DNA from: Thamnaconus septentrionalis
Taxonomy: Eukaryota; Chordata; Actinopteri; Tetraodontiformes; Monacanthidae
Direction of reading: 5' to 3'
DNA: 64,000 bases
NCBI GenBank assembly: GCA_009823395.1
Contig: CM020517.1
Location: 17,232,501-17,296,500, forward strand
A program made the position numbers and the translations under genes. This document shows, piece by piece, positions 1-10,817 of the stretch; the stretch's first letter is position 1, and each line of letters begins with the position of its first letter. Below the pieces are notes generated by a model, which did not search any database, was not told the DNA's origin, and saw only the letters and a program-made list of their open reading frames with translations.

Positions 1-1549
1 AGCGCCGGGCCGGGTGGGCAGGGGGAGGGGTGTACTGGGGGGGGGCGGAGCCTCTGGGAACGATGCTAATTCCGGGCCGGTGGGACGGCTGCTTGAGGAA
101 TTAGCGCTGGTGGGGTTGTTCCGCTCATCGCTGATTATCTCCGTCTAGGAAGAGACGGCGCCGCCTGTCTGTCACTCACACTTTCCCGACCAGCTTTTAT
201 TCTGGGTATTTTATGCCCCCCTCCACTGGTAAAAACTTGAACCCCGAGGCCGAGGCGCCACGGAAATCACGGGCCGTTATTGTCGCGTGTGAAGTTAGCG
301 AGGGATAATGAGGAACGTCAGGGCCGCAGGGCTGCAGAAGTCGGCGGAAAATCCCCCCCCCCCCCTCTTTTTTTTGCAACTCAAGTGATAAAGTGATATT
401 ACTGTACATTTCATTAATAGACATGAATACCGTTAGTCTTCCCCTGTGCGGCGTTTTGTTTCAATTAGTAATGTTGGAATTCAGCGAATGGTTCAAAAGG
501 TGAAGAGGTGCACGCCGACAAAAACTGCCCAACTGTTGGGATTTCAGGTCAACAACTTTTAACACAGATTTGAAAGTTCTTGAAGGATTTCAGCGGAAAG
601 AATAAAAACTGACTTGAGCCCGATGAGGGTTGAAGAACCTGCACTTCAGGCTGGATGAAGAATGCAATGCGGGCAGTGTGTGGTGAAAGTACGCCACTCT
701 ATTAATTGAGCCTCGGAAAGTTGAGGATTTGTCCGAGACGCTACAGGCCCCCAAATCACTTAATCGCATTAGCGCACAAACAGCGAAACCGTTTGGAGTA
801 AAACAAAAGGATTCCAGTTTGGATGAAAAGCCCTCGGCGTTCCGCCGTCACGCCGGCCGTCTGTGGCTGCGGAGAGGAGAGGAGCGAAGGAACAGGAAGG
901 AGCGGGAAGCGTCGCCATAAAAACAGCCTGCGTGTCCTCGCTGCCGAGGTGAACAATGAAACCTAATCCTGACCGTCCGCCGGCCGAGAGATGTTTTATT
1001 ATCGCCCGGGTGTCTGGAAAATGAACACGGCCGCCGCTCTCGGGGGCTGTGAGAGCCTCGTAAAAAATCTGCACATTTAATCCTCTCATAGCCTCACTGA
1101 CATTTCAGACTGCGCTTGCCAGTTCAGTGACGGTCCTCACTCCCTGCAGTCTCACAGCAACTCAGACGCAATTCCAAGCGCTCCTCGGCAACGCAGAGCC
1201 TTTTCCTTGGTTCTCGACCACAGCGATGTAGAATCCAGTTCCACCAACAGTTGATACATTGATAAATATAGAAGCGCTTTTACACACATGAATCAATAAA
1301 CATGTTTTTGCCACTTGGTTTGTTGGATGCTTACCATAGGATTGCAGGACGTCCGTGTTTTCATATCGTCTATATGTATGTATACGTATATATGTACATA
1401 CATATATACATTTGTGAACATATATTATGAATGTATGGTCATATATGAGTGTATGTATGTATATGTGTATATATATATGTATGTCTACAGTTCCAGGATG
1501 ACGCAGCGCCCCCTGGAGGTCATGGCTTTTGTGTTTTGCTGTGTTTCAG
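1..1549 (+). other. Intron of the + strand gene (left part cut by window edge)
   Basis: This precedes the exon at 1550. It ends in a pyrimidine-rich stretch and a good acceptor (gctgtgtttcag). I see no exon in it. Positions about 230-330 are CpG-rich and low in simple repeats, so they could be regulatory. Positions about 1365-1485 are an AT-rich run of tat/gtat/cata units that overlap into imperfect hairpins. The real 5' end of this intron is outside the window. Confidence 0.55.
1366..1486. repeat. AT-rich degenerate GTAT/ATAC tetranucleotide repeat
   Basis: The tract consists of tatgta, tacata and tatata units with little else. It reads as a decayed microsatellite. It lies about 60 bp before an acceptor site. 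Confidence 0.75.
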
Positions 1550-1601
1550 GTTGCAGCCGTTCATCAGCGGACAGCCGGGCAAGAAGCTGGCCGTGGAGAA
1601 G
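1550..1601 (+). CDS. Internal coding exon of an unrecognised gene (antepenultimate visible exon)
   Basis: This is a 52-bp exon between the acceptor tgtgtttcag and the donor AAG|gtgagc. It begins with the third base of a split codon and then reads LQPFISGQPGKKLAVEK, ending on a complete codon (phase 0). Codons are strongly C/G-ending (TTC, ATC, CAG, CTG, GCC, GTG, GAG), as in expressed fish exons. The phase-0 end fits exactly onto the next exon at 8088, which opens in phase 0. I do not recognise the protein and see no known domain in this piece. The peptide is basic and soluble-looking, with no membrane segment. Very short exons like this are easily missed by gene finders. The phase match and strong splice sites are the evidence. 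The earlier exons lie to the left of the window. Confidence 0.65.
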
Positions 1602-1661
1602 GTGAGCCGTCTCTCGTCTTCCTCTGCTCTTCGTCTCCGTCACTTTCTTCATTGCTGAGGC

Positions 1662-1663
<2 letters not shown>

Positions 1664-1697
<34 letters not shown>
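1664..1697. repeat. (CA)n microsatellite
   Basis: About 17 uninterrupted CA units lie in the intron, about 60 bp downstream of the 1601 donor. Confidence 0.95.
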
Positions 1698-1699
<2 letters not shown>

Positions 1700-3210
1700 G
1701 CGCAACCACTCAGTCCGCCAGTCAATCACTTTCACGTCTCTTTCTCTTCTCCTGCCTTTTAATTTTTCAGTGCAGAGAAGAACGAACGCGTGCGAGCGCC
1801 ACAGCAATGCATTCAGAACCCAGGGGCAGCTTTTGCTGTTTGGTTTCATAATTTATAGATCTGTAAACTGTTATTAACCCTTTATAGGCAGGGGAAGCGT
1901 GTACGGTCATTTGCAGAGGCAGACTTCACTGTCCCTCAGTTTCCTCACCGCTGAAGCCTTGATGGTCTGACTGGAGAGGGTTCGCGCACAGGACGTCGCT
2001 CAATCAAAACGTGTTTTCCTTTTTCTTTTTCAATTCAACGTGATTTTGTCGAGCTCCGCCGCGGTGGCTTTGACGCCGCCGAGCAATAAAACGAGGAGCG
2101 AGCGAGTCGGTTCGACGCGGCGGGCGAGTGTTTGCTGTCAATAAGACAATATCGTCTGCGATATTCAGCCAACGCCACCGGCTGAAGGAATGATTCTCCA
2201 TCAGGTTAGAGGAGAAGGAGAAGGTGCCCCCCCTCCCTCCCTCTCGTTCGCCCCTCTTAAACAAAGTTGGACAGAGTCTTAAAACAAAGGTGGTCTTAAA
2301 CGTGCCAGTCAACCCCCCCCCTCCCCCCCCCCCCCCAAACAGTCTCGGTCTTTTCTCAGCTCCTCCTCAGGAAGAAGCTTCTCTTGGCTCTCCACCAGCT
2401 TCCTGATGGTTCCACTGAAGTTCCCCCCCCCTCCCAGCCCCCACCTGCACCCGCTTCACAAAGCCTCCACCGACTTTGAAAAGTTAATTCGCTCGCTGTT
2501 CCCATTCACAGTTTCTTCAGCCAGACCTCCCCACCTCTTCCTTTCCTCCCTAATTTGATTTTAAATTGGACCTAAATCCAGTCACAGGTAGCTTCACATC
2601 ATTCTTCAAGGTCCTAAATGTGGCTTCCTGGACGTCGTGCAACTCGTTTCACTCCCGACTGCGCTCTCCTGCCGCTGACTCGGCTCCTTTCTTTGTGCTT
2701 CTCACATCTGCAGTGACGTGGGGGAGTTATTTTTGGGATGAGGTCCGTAAATCTGGGATGTACGTAAAAAAAAACAACTCCCCGTTCTTTAATTATCTCA
2801 TAGGATGAGCCATCACTCTTACTCAATGGTCAGTGTTTTTAGTACTTGGCCCCACTGCCAGGGTCGGGGACATTACCTCAAGACCCCAACTGTACGTCAG
2901 CATAGTTGCCCCTTGACGCTTCTGTCTTAACATTCACTGCAGCCAGAGGTGGCGAAGCAGTCTGTACAGAAGTGAAAGCACAGCTGCTTGTCTAAAAAAA
3001 ATTCTCTGGTAAAAGTAAAAATGACTCTTTTTTTTTTTTTTTGCCATTAATGAAACAAATACATTTGTTGCTAATTTATCAAAAATGAAAAAGTTATGAC
3101 ACAATAATCTGGACTGAACTGACCAGAGGTCTTGCATGAGTGTCTGGATCATATCTAACAGCTTTGGTACTTTCAATACTATACATATGTATTATTATAA
3201 TATGATATAT

Positions 3211-3345
3211 ATGGATGGAAAACCACCCCCTGAGGGCGTCAAAACCTTTTAGTCATATTTGAGAGCTTTTTCAAAACGTAGGTGTTTCCATCACCAGTTT
3301 TTTATTGCGATATTTAGGTTTTGTGCAATTCTAGGGCTGATGGAA
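3211..3345 (+). mobile_element. MITE family A, partial copy
   Basis: The segment shares long stretches with the copy at 25345-25582: aaaaccacc.cc.tgag.gcgtcaaaacc, then catatttgagag, then gtttccat.accagttttttattgcg, then caattctaggg. Both ends of the full element are missing here. It is a non-coding, non-autonomous DNA transposon by its structure elsewhere in the window. The superfamily is not assigned. Confidence 0.75.
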
Positions 3346-5791
3346 GCACTGGCCTCTCTCGCCATCCCATTTCCAATCTTTTCTTCCTCCACATTCCTTC
3401 CCATCCCTCCATTCCCCCCCCTTGCACACCAATCTTTTTTGTCTCTCGCTCCATCGTGTGCACTTGGCAGCCCTGAATGACTGAGCCCTGGGATCTCAGG
3501 CTCTGTCAACCAGGAAGAAAACATTTCCACGAGGGGGCCGGGTCAACAAGGCTTGTTACTTAGCAACGCCCCACTCACCTCCCCCCTGGGAACTGGAGGC
3601 GAAGGGTCTCCGCTATTGGCCGAGGCTGCCTCGCTGCCACCCAACCAACCCCCCCCCGTTATGTAACCTTGCCGTTCTGATTGCGGCGACGGGGCCAGAT
3701 TGAAAGGAGATGTTTTGTTAAGCTCTTTTCTAAAGGGATTTTTTTTCCTTCAGCCTCGTCAGCAACCCAGCAATTAGTCTGAACATTTCTTCGGCCAGCG
3801 ATGGGGAGGAAATGAACATTTTACACAACGGGGGAGGGGCTGGAGGGCTGGAGGGCGGGGGGGTGCTGACTCCTGCCAGCTTCCAGGCTTAATCTCTGTG
3901 TCAGGACGGCAGGGTTCGAGGCTCAGAGATTTGAAAAGGGCGATAAGGTCACGAGGGAGAGGCTTTGAACGGCGCACAGCCGCTCCGCAGTTGCAGCTGC
4001 AGCCTTGCTTTTGCAAGCCAGAGTCTTGGGAAGGGACGGTCGGGTCCATTTGAAGCGAGCGTCTCTCAGAGAAGTGGGAACCGCACGGCGGTGGTCGGCC
4101 CGCTCGTCCTCCTCTCAGCCTGGGAGAGCAGTTTGTTCACCGAGAGGCCGGCGGTTCCCGTCGGCGGCAGCTTTTCCCCTCTCCCCAAGGACTTGCAAAT
4201 AGACAAAGTTAATTTTCGAGCGGTTATGCTCACTTTGCCGTGTGAGCAAGCCGGCGGAATTGGAGCGCCGAGACTCTGAACTGTTTTTCAATTTACGCAG
4301 GGCCACATTTCTGTGGAACATTAAACAAGAAGTGCAATTTCAAGCCCTTCGCATGAAACATGAAAGAGAGGACGTTGGAGCCGGAGGCAATGGTTGAAGA
4401 CGGGGTTAAGATTTGTTAAGACTTAAACTGAATTATATTAAGATTGAATTCAACAAGACGGAATAGAGGCCGGTGGTAAAACATTCAGTGTCTGGAAGGA
4501 CTGTGGAACCCAGTGAACACATTTGTCCCAACTGTCCCAGGATATACAGATTCACAAAATATGGTTATCACTCACATCCTGGGTAGATTTTTTTTTTTTT
4601 TTGGTGTTTTGGCTGCAGAACAATGGGATTATTTTTGAGCATAAATGAAATGATGCACTTTCTTTAAGAAGAAGGAGGAGGAGGAGGAATTGTAATAAAT
4701 AATTGAATATTGTTTTTAAATTGGGGGAAGACGTGATTTAAGGTTAGTGGTCCAACAGGATTGAAGACACTGTTGCACCTTAACATACATTTATTTACTG
4801 CATGTAGACTGGAAGAATTGTTTATGAAGATGGAAAAGATGCACATTGGTCGTTTGAAGTGTGGTGTTGTTGTGATGGATGTTCTCTGGGTTAACTAAGA
4901 TCCTGGATTGTAACCCCCTCCCCATGTCCACGTGTGACCTTCTCACTCACACATTTGGAAGTTCGTCCTCCAGAGTTCCAGCACAAACAGACAAACTTTA
5001 TTTGACGAGTGCCAGTCGAAACTCTTTGATGTCTTTGACCCCCACAATCCAGAACAGAAAACACAAGAAAAGTTTTTTGTATTTTTTTTTATAAATGTCA
5101 CAAATCCTCTAAAGATTCAAGTCAACCGTGGTTCCCAGATTCCAATTTGTGTGAATGTCAGCGCAAACACAGCTTCAATGCTTCTTTTTGTTTCGCTTCA
5201 CACAAAATCGCACTCATTAATTCATTGAGCCAGAAATTATGCTAAGCGTGTTGGTTGGGGGCTGTAACCAGATTCCATCAACCGCCCACCATAAAAGTGC
5301 GGCCCTGCATCTCATCAGAAAAGTCATCGTCTTTTCACACAACTGAATTTTTTCGACTTGTAACATCGTCGTTTGGTCACAAAGCAAAGCCTTCAGATGT
5401 TCTTTGCTCTCCTGCAGTTTGGTCCAGATTAGATCTTGCAACTCTGGTGCTGCTGTTTAGAGTTTTTTTTTTTACAAAAACAGGAAATTCTTGTTTTTTG
5501 GTGGACAAGATTTGACTGCAGCTTCCGCCGAGTTCCCCTCAGAGGAGGCTGATTGCCCCTCTGTTTTTAAATCACGCCGTCAGACCCCACTTGTTGTCAC
5601 AACACGTTGTGGGCGGAGATTATGTGTGCAGGGAATTTACCATTAGGTCCAGTTTACCTTGTTTACATAGGGGAAGAATTTTATAGCAATAGCTGAAATG
5701 TTTAGCTGTGATCATGATGGTTAATAATCTGAATTTTTTTTTTTTTCATTTATTCAATTTATTGGAAATAAGACACATTGCCACAGCAACG

Positions 5792-5792
<1 letters not shown>

Positions 5793-5840
<48 letters not shown>
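5793..5840. repeat. (TG)24 microsatellite
   Basis: This is an uninterrupted dinucleotide run of 48 bp in the large intron. Alternating purine-pyrimidine of this length can adopt Z-DNA. Confidence 0.95.
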
Positions 5841-5841
<1 letters not shown>

Positions 5842-6007
5842 TTTTGCACTCAGATCTCGACATCTTCACACAGATGAAACTCCCTGAGCACTTGCTTACT
5901 GCTGCCCCCCCCCCCACACCCCTCCTCTCCTAACAAGCTGCTCTCTCATTAGGAGAGCCAGGCTGAATTCGGACTGTGTTCCTCCAACATGTGACACTTC
6001 AGCCTTA

Positions 6008-6136
6008 ATGGCTGCTAGCAGCGCGTCCGCCGCCGTCGCTGCCAGACTTCTCTCTCGACTCGTTAAACGGGTCTCACCTCTCGGCCGCTCCGCTGGTGGC
6101 CTCGGTCGCAGTTGTTTGGCGACGGTGGAACGTTAA
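6008..6136 (+). other. Weak candidate: short ORF with mitochondrial-presequence-like composition
   Basis: A 42-codon ATG-to-TAA frame is rich in Ala, Ser, Arg and Leu with almost no acidic residues (start MAASSASAAVAARLLSRLV). That composition is typical of an N-terminal mitochondrial targeting sequence. It lies inside the intron on the same strand as the host gene, with no clear promoter and no recognised mature-protein continuation. It may be chance in a CpG-rich stretch, or a stray first exon whose donor would be GACG|gtggaa. No function is claimed. Confidence 0.12.
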
Positions 6137-6880
6137 AAAACGAATAGTTGGCCGATTACTGCTGGTCCACCTGGGAAGTCCTGCGGAGGTTTTGACGTTG
6201 AAGGCCAACAGGCAGAGATTCTAAACTCCTGTTGCTCTGAATCTGTGGACGGCGGAGAAACTGACTTTGTGTTAATATAGGAGAGGATGTATAATGCATG
6301 AACGTCCGTTCCATATATCGGTGTGCCCAGCTTAAAGTGTAATAAGGAGCCCACCGAGCTCCATGGGGCGCGAGGCCGACTCTTTGATATTTGTTTTTGT
6401 CTTTTGGTTGAAACGCAGATAGAAGTGAGTTGTAAATGACAAATATATATAACGAAGAGCGAGGGATGCAGGCTGGAATCACAGGAGGAGGAAAAACAGC
6501 TAAATAAAAGAAAGATGTGTGTGTGGAGAGGAAATGGGAGGCAAATTGAAGGGAAGAGGAAAAGTCCCAGCAGGGAGTCCGGCAGGCTGTTGCTGAGGAG
6601 ACGGAGGAGTCAAGCTGAGGCTCTTCCACCTGCTGCTCCTCCAGCCTCATTATTGGCCCCGGCGGAGCGGAGCGAGGGAGCAGGCCGCTCTCCATCACGT
6701 CGCTGTGGAAACGCACAGCGACGCTCTTTCTTTTCCCAAAGCCAAGTGGTGACCTGCGACGTTTAGGAGGTCCGTCCCCCCCATCCCCCCTCCCAGAGCT
6801 GCTGCTTTTATGAGTTTCTCCGGCCAAAACAAAATCCTCCTCCACCAACTGACCCCCCCGCCACCCCCCCACCCCTCCGA

Positions 6881-7045
6881 ATGTCGGCGCTGTTCATCGC
6901 CACCAATAAGGCTGGTATTGGGCGAAGGGACGGGCTTTCCGCGGGGAAATTTCTTTTTGTTTCCGCTCGTGAGCGACTCGCCGGGCCGCCGACGTGCGAC
7001 TCGATCGACAAACCCCAGCCGTCCAAATCCATTTCCTTCAGCCGG
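6881..7045 (+). other. Weak candidate: alternative first coding exon
   Basis: An ATG at 6881 opens 55 codons (start MSALFIATNKAGIGRRDG, end KPQPSKSISFSR) that stop exactly at a strong donor, CGG|gtgagc. The length is a multiple of three, so splicing to the exon at 8088 would keep that exon in its correct frame. The region is GC- and CpG-rich. The composition is basic and not domain-like. Against it, the frame stays open past the donor and there is no visible TATA box or other direct promoter evidence. It is a hypothesis for an internal promoter and an alternative N terminus. Confidence 0.2.
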
Positions 7046-7133
7046 GTGAGCGACGCTATTTTGCGAACTGGGAAAAGCGGAAGGGCCGCGGCGACGGGCG
7101 CCGTCTCCAAAGTTCAAGCAAAAAGTAGACATA

Positions 7134-7400
7134 GTTAAAGGTTAATTGTGTAATATTTGGAGATTTTGAGAACAAAGGGCAACATCTCTTTCACTGGCCC
7201 TCCCTCTCCCGAGCTCGCCAGTGAACTACAGCTACTAATACTACTATGTCCTGCGTACGAAAACCCGGACACCTTGTCCACCTTCTTCTTTGCTGGTTTC
7301 TTTGAGGATGCGAGCAGTCAGCCTAAATGCGCTACGTTGTGGCAAAAAGTCGCCCTGAGCTCTGAAGTCGGAGTGATGCCAGCGCTGCTGCAGTCAAAAG
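7134..7400 (+). mobile_element. MITE family B copy
   Basis: It starts with ttaaaggttaattgtgtaat and continues with atttggagattttgagaa, the same opening as the copies near 17095 (reverse) and 38453. Internal blocks such as cgccagtgaactac, ccttcttctttg and gaggatgcgagc recur in the 58.5 kb copy in reverse orientation. The right end is not well defined. No coding capacity. Confidence 0.7.
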
Positions 7401-8087
7401 CAGGAAGTGGGTTTTCCAAGCGCTCCCGTGTTTACTCCCGCTGCTGGAAATGGTTCCTCCCTCTCCCCAATGCTTTTTTTAACTTTCATTTTTTTTTTTT
7501 TTTTTTTTATTACAGCTTGTTGATTATCTCTGGCTGTTACCGTCCCGCTACTCATGCGGTTTTATGGATTTTGCAAAAAAAGAAGGAAAAAAGAAGCAAA
7601 AAACTCCTCAATCTTTAGTTTCTTCCCCCCCTGGAATGCTGAACAGAGCGAACAGTGAAGGTTTAACAGCGAGACGGAGCTCTAATTAGGTTTTTTGACC
7701 CCTGCGCCCCCCCAACCCCCTCCTTCATTTTTAATTTCACGCGCTTTTTATGAACTTTGAAGGGTGACTCCGCCCCCGGGGCGGCCGTTCATTCCCCACC
7801 CCCCTTTTGTTTTAAACAAAGGACTTCATTCTCTCTGTCTCTCGGTTTTTTTTTTTTGAAGTGACTCCCTGAATGGAAGGATAACTAACGTGCACGTGCA
7901 AGATAACGTAGGTTGCCGTCATGCTGTTCGGTCACATGTGGGGAAGCTGCACTCAGATCAGACGCAGCTCAGATTTCCCCTCGGGCGGAGGTTGGAGGGG
8001 AAGCTCGTATCTCACGCAGAGAACAAAATATTACAAAAACACGTTGTTTGTCTGCCCGGCGACCGACAATATTTCCTGTTTGTGCAG

Positions 8088-8241
8088 GCCGCCGCTGCCG
8101 CCCCTGTGCCGGCGGCCGCCGCCGCCGCCGTGGTGGTGGAGAGCGGGCCGGTGGCGTACGACGACGCTGCAGCGGAGGACGAAGACGAGGACGAGGAGGA
8201 GGAGGCGTGCGTGAGCGCTGTGGATCTGCTGGGCAGCCGCG
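8088..8241 (+). CDS. Penultimate coding exon: polyalanine and acidic tail region
   Basis: This 154-bp exon lies between acceptor tgtttgtgcag and donor G|gtcagt. It reads in phase 0 from the preceding exon and encodes 51 residues plus the first base of a split codon. The order is five alanines, PVP, six alanines, VVV, then ESGPVAYDD, three alanines, an EDEDEDEEEE run, and ACVSAVDLLGSR. It is low-complexity and probably disordered, in keeping with a C-terminal tail. The alanine codons are nearly pure GCC, so the tract is a trinucleotide repeat that can vary in length. A CA microsatellite starts about 10 bp past the donor. The identity of the protein is unknown to me. An acidic tail with a DLL tripeptide is found in many nuclear and trafficking proteins, which is not enough to name it. 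Confidence 0.7.
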
Positions 8242-8251
8242 GTCAGTGTGA

Positions 8252-8284
<33 letters not shown>

Positions 8285-9820
8285 GTGTGCAGAAACACAT
8301 TTCTTTTTTTTTTTACCTTTTGTTCCATTTTAAATAGATATTTCAGTAGTTTGTGGCAAGTTGGCGACTGCGACTACCTGAAAAAAAAAAACACAATTGT
8401 GGATCATTATCCATATAATGATGTGCTATTTTTTTTCCTTTGAGAAACCCAGAGTTTGGCTGATTGTGTGGGCGTGAGAGATGCTGAGTTTGGGGTCAGA
8501 CAGAATCTGATGGGAACAAACCGAGAGAGAAGATGATAAATTACACTGACGTTGGAGTTGTTTGCCACAGTGGGCATCACAGTGGCAATGATGGAGAGTC
8601 TTTAACGTGATCATACTTTAAAAAGAAATTCAAATCCTGGTGACATAGTTCATGATTGTGTTTTCCATTTTGGAGCTGAGCTGGTTCATGGTTCTGACCG
8701 TCAGAGTCACCGTTTCCCCATCAGCCTCCCTGACACCGAGTCTCTTCGTCAGGAGTTTCTTTTCCTCCGTCTGATCTCGCAGCGTTTCAAAAGTTGTCCA
8801 ACGTCAACGGGCCGGTCGGCAAACTTCAGAAGGTCGTCTGCGACCGAGTCCCAAGCGACTCACGAGAAGCGGCCTTTTTTTTTTTTTTTTTTTTAGTTAG
8901 GATGGGAATGTCAGCTTGTGAGCCGCCGGCAATGCTGGAGGAATTTCTCCCTGAAAATTGAGCTGTCGTGGATTTTGGCGGCGCTCTCTCGCCTCGTTTG
9001 GGGCCTCGCCGACTGGAATTTTTTTTTTTTTTTTCTGTGAACATCAGCGCGACGTCGACGCCGGCGGGGTCACAGTTTGTCACGTCTGGACCGCAGGAGC
9101 GCTTCGCAGCGACTGCCTGTAATGAAGCGGCCTGGGTGGGTCACGGCTCAGGACTCCCGCTGCGTTTTAATGAGGCCTGCAGCAGATTAAGTTTCTACAC
9201 CTCAGGTCTGTCCAGCCGCCGCCGCCGCCGCTGTAAAATGTCCCCGAGCCACTAAATTGATCCCTGGAGGTGGTGGTGGTGGGTAGGGGGCGCTCTTTGT
9301 TTATTCTCTGCGGTGAGGTCAAAGGTCAGGGTCAATGCGGAGCTGAAAGGGGACGGTCTGAGCGGGACGGACGCCAGCCGACGTTAAAGCTCAACTTTTC
9401 TCCTGCGGAGACTCGGCGGGGGCGGCGTGTTTTATGGGTCGACCTGCGGGGGAACTTTTTAGAGGTTCTCCAGCCGAGCTCTTTTAAGAACACACAGTCC
9501 CTCCAGCGCTCACATTAACCTGCTGTAAAGCCAATGATTTGGCCTCTGGAGGTTCTCTCTCTCTCTGGGCGCTTTAAGCAGGTCATCAAACGCAACTTTT
9601 CTGCTGGCGTTTCAGTATTTTTGCAACCCAGAGCCTCGGCTGAAGCTTCTCGGTTCGCCTTCGTTACAAGTCAAGATTCTTAAGCAGTGTTGCCGACAAA
9701 CCACGTGTTGCTTAGGATGCATTCACCGCCCACTTTATTAGGCACAATACTCAAATGCTTCACACCAACGGATGCAGATCAACGGATCACTTCTAATCCC
9801 CCCGGCGCTCCTCTCCACAG
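8242..9820 (+). other. Intron of about 1.6 kb
   Basis: The intron runs from donor gtcagt to acceptor gctcctctccacag. It contains a CA repeat right after the donor and two poly-T runs (8875-8894 and 9020-9034). A 50-bp segment at 8783-8832 looks like a possible cassette exon and is discussed in the findings. Positions 9100-9250 are non-repetitive and could be conserved. Confidence 0.6.
8252..8280. repeat. (CA)n microsatellite next to a splice donor
   Basis: A run of about 14 CA units begins about 10 bp after the 8241 donor. Intronic CA repeats close to donors are known binding sites for hnRNP L and can tune splicing. Here that is only inferred from position. Confidence 0.9.
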
Positions 9821-9858
9821 ATTACGGCTGCGACGGCGACTACGACGATGGATTCTAG
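9821..9858 (+). CDS. Terminal coding exon with stop codon
   Basis: The acceptor ctcctctccacag precedes AT, which completes the split codon G|AT (Asp) from exon 8088-8241. The frame then reads YGCDGDYDDGF and ends with TAG at 9856-9858. The acidic, glycine/tyrosine-rich end continues the acidic character of the previous exon, which supports this frame over the two others. Another frame of the same exon is open for 45 codons and would be used only if a different upstream exon phase were spliced in. The last residues, DYDDGF, are distinctive and would be the best query for naming the gene. Confidence 0.62.
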
Positions 9859-10593
9859 CGCCGGCCAACGGTTCGTCAGCCGCGGCACCGAGAGGAACGA
9901 AGGCTTACGAACTTTGTCAGGAACAAAATGGAAAGACGAGACGCTTGAAGGGAAGTGAGGTCCTCCTTCCATTCGTCCTCCCAGTTGGAGCAAACTGGGA
10001 GGACGCGCTGCTACTGGGACGCTGCCGACTCAGACTGGGAGGAAGAAGTCGAAGATAAAAAAACAAGCCTGGGTCGAAACGGCTAAAGAAAGAATGAATA
10101 CCAAATGCTGCTAGAATAAGAGTGATACGGAGTCTTTAACTTATTTTCTGCCTAAGTGTGAAATGACCAAACCAGTGTTAAAAACGTCTTTTGTGGGTTT
10201 TCGCCGACAAAACGCGACTAACTGGACCTGCACTTTGCATCGGCGACGCTTGAGTGCGTCGCAGTATTTCACCTCTGATTCTGCCTAAAAAAAAAAAACC
10301 TTCAACACTGTGCTGTGGGAAGTAAGCAAAAAAAACTGTCTTAATCCAGCAGTGATGAAACGCTGTCGCTGCCTGGACCAGAGCCGATCAATCAATACCT
10401 TAGGTGATCAGTGGACGGACGCCTCCAGTTCACTCTGCTCGCACCAAAGTCTTATAACGTGGTTGCCTTCAAATAATCCTGTTTGATTCGTGTGTTGACG
10501 CTTTTGATTTCAGAGCCAAGTTGGTACAGTTTTGTTATTTGTTGATATGCAGGTGTAGATAATTAATTGGTTCTAATTAATTGTCTGTCAAAA

Positions 10594-10601
10594 TGTAAAT
10601 A
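10594..10601 (+). promoter_or_regulatory. Pumilio response element (TGTAAATA)
   Basis: An exact match to the TGTANATA consensus lies about 740 bases past the stop codon, just before an AU-rich stretch. Such sites in 3' UTRs recruit PUM proteins for repression. It depends on the UTR extending this far. Confidence 0.4.
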
Positions 10602-10737
10602 CATTTTCTGCAATGTTTTTTATTTTATTTTATTTCTTCCCCAGTAGTAGAAGTTTGGAAATGTAGTTTTCAGTTTTGGGTATTTTTTGAGTTTGGAGTG
10701 GATGGGTGAAGCATTTCTTCTGTTTTCATGTGTGTTG

Positions 10738-10758
10738 CTGCTGCTGCTGCTGCTGCTG
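10738..10758 (+). repeat. (CTG)7 trinucleotide repeat in the probable 3' UTR
   Basis: Seven perfect CTG units in the transcribed orientation. It is short, but of the same type and position as the MBNL-binding CUG repeat in vertebrate 3' UTRs. Confidence 0.85.
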
Positions 10759-10811
10759 CGAGTCACCATGTCACATCTCATCATGAGATCCTCATGTGCT
10801 TTTGCTGCCCC

Positions 10812-10817
10812 AGTAAA
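10812..10817 (+). terminator. Possible variant poly(A) signal AGTAAA
   Basis: It is the only reasonable hexamer variant seen in the first kilobase after the stop. The downstream sequence, rich in T and TG, fits a cleavage element. Weak support. Confidence 0.3.

Larger units (their letters stand above)
1602..8087 (+). other. Intron of about 6.5 kb
   Basis: The intron runs from donor gtgagc to acceptor tgtttgtgcag. It holds a CA repeat (1664-1697), a MITE family A fragment (3211-3345), a long TG repeat (5793-5840) and a MITE family B copy (7134-7400). GC-rich non-repetitive stretches at 2040-2210, 3530-4320 and 6500-7130 could be regulatory. One contains GTTACTTAGCAAC at 3555-3567, which fits the RFX X-box pattern. 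Two short ATG-initiated frames (6008-6136 and 6881-7045) are listed separately as weak candidates. Confidence 0.6.

Noticed and set aside
6156..6872. Minus-strand open frame of 238 codons
   Set aside because: Composition is proline/serine/arginine patchwork from GC-rich intronic DNA, with no domain, no splice logic and mixed codon use. It lies antisense inside a well-supported intron.
7157..7618. Open frame of 153 codons on the + strand
   Set aside because: It starts inside a MITE family B copy and runs into poly-T.
9687..10058. Arginine-rich + strand frame across the last exon and 3' UTR
   Set aside because: Wrong phase relative to the exon at 8088-8241. It is a shadow frame.
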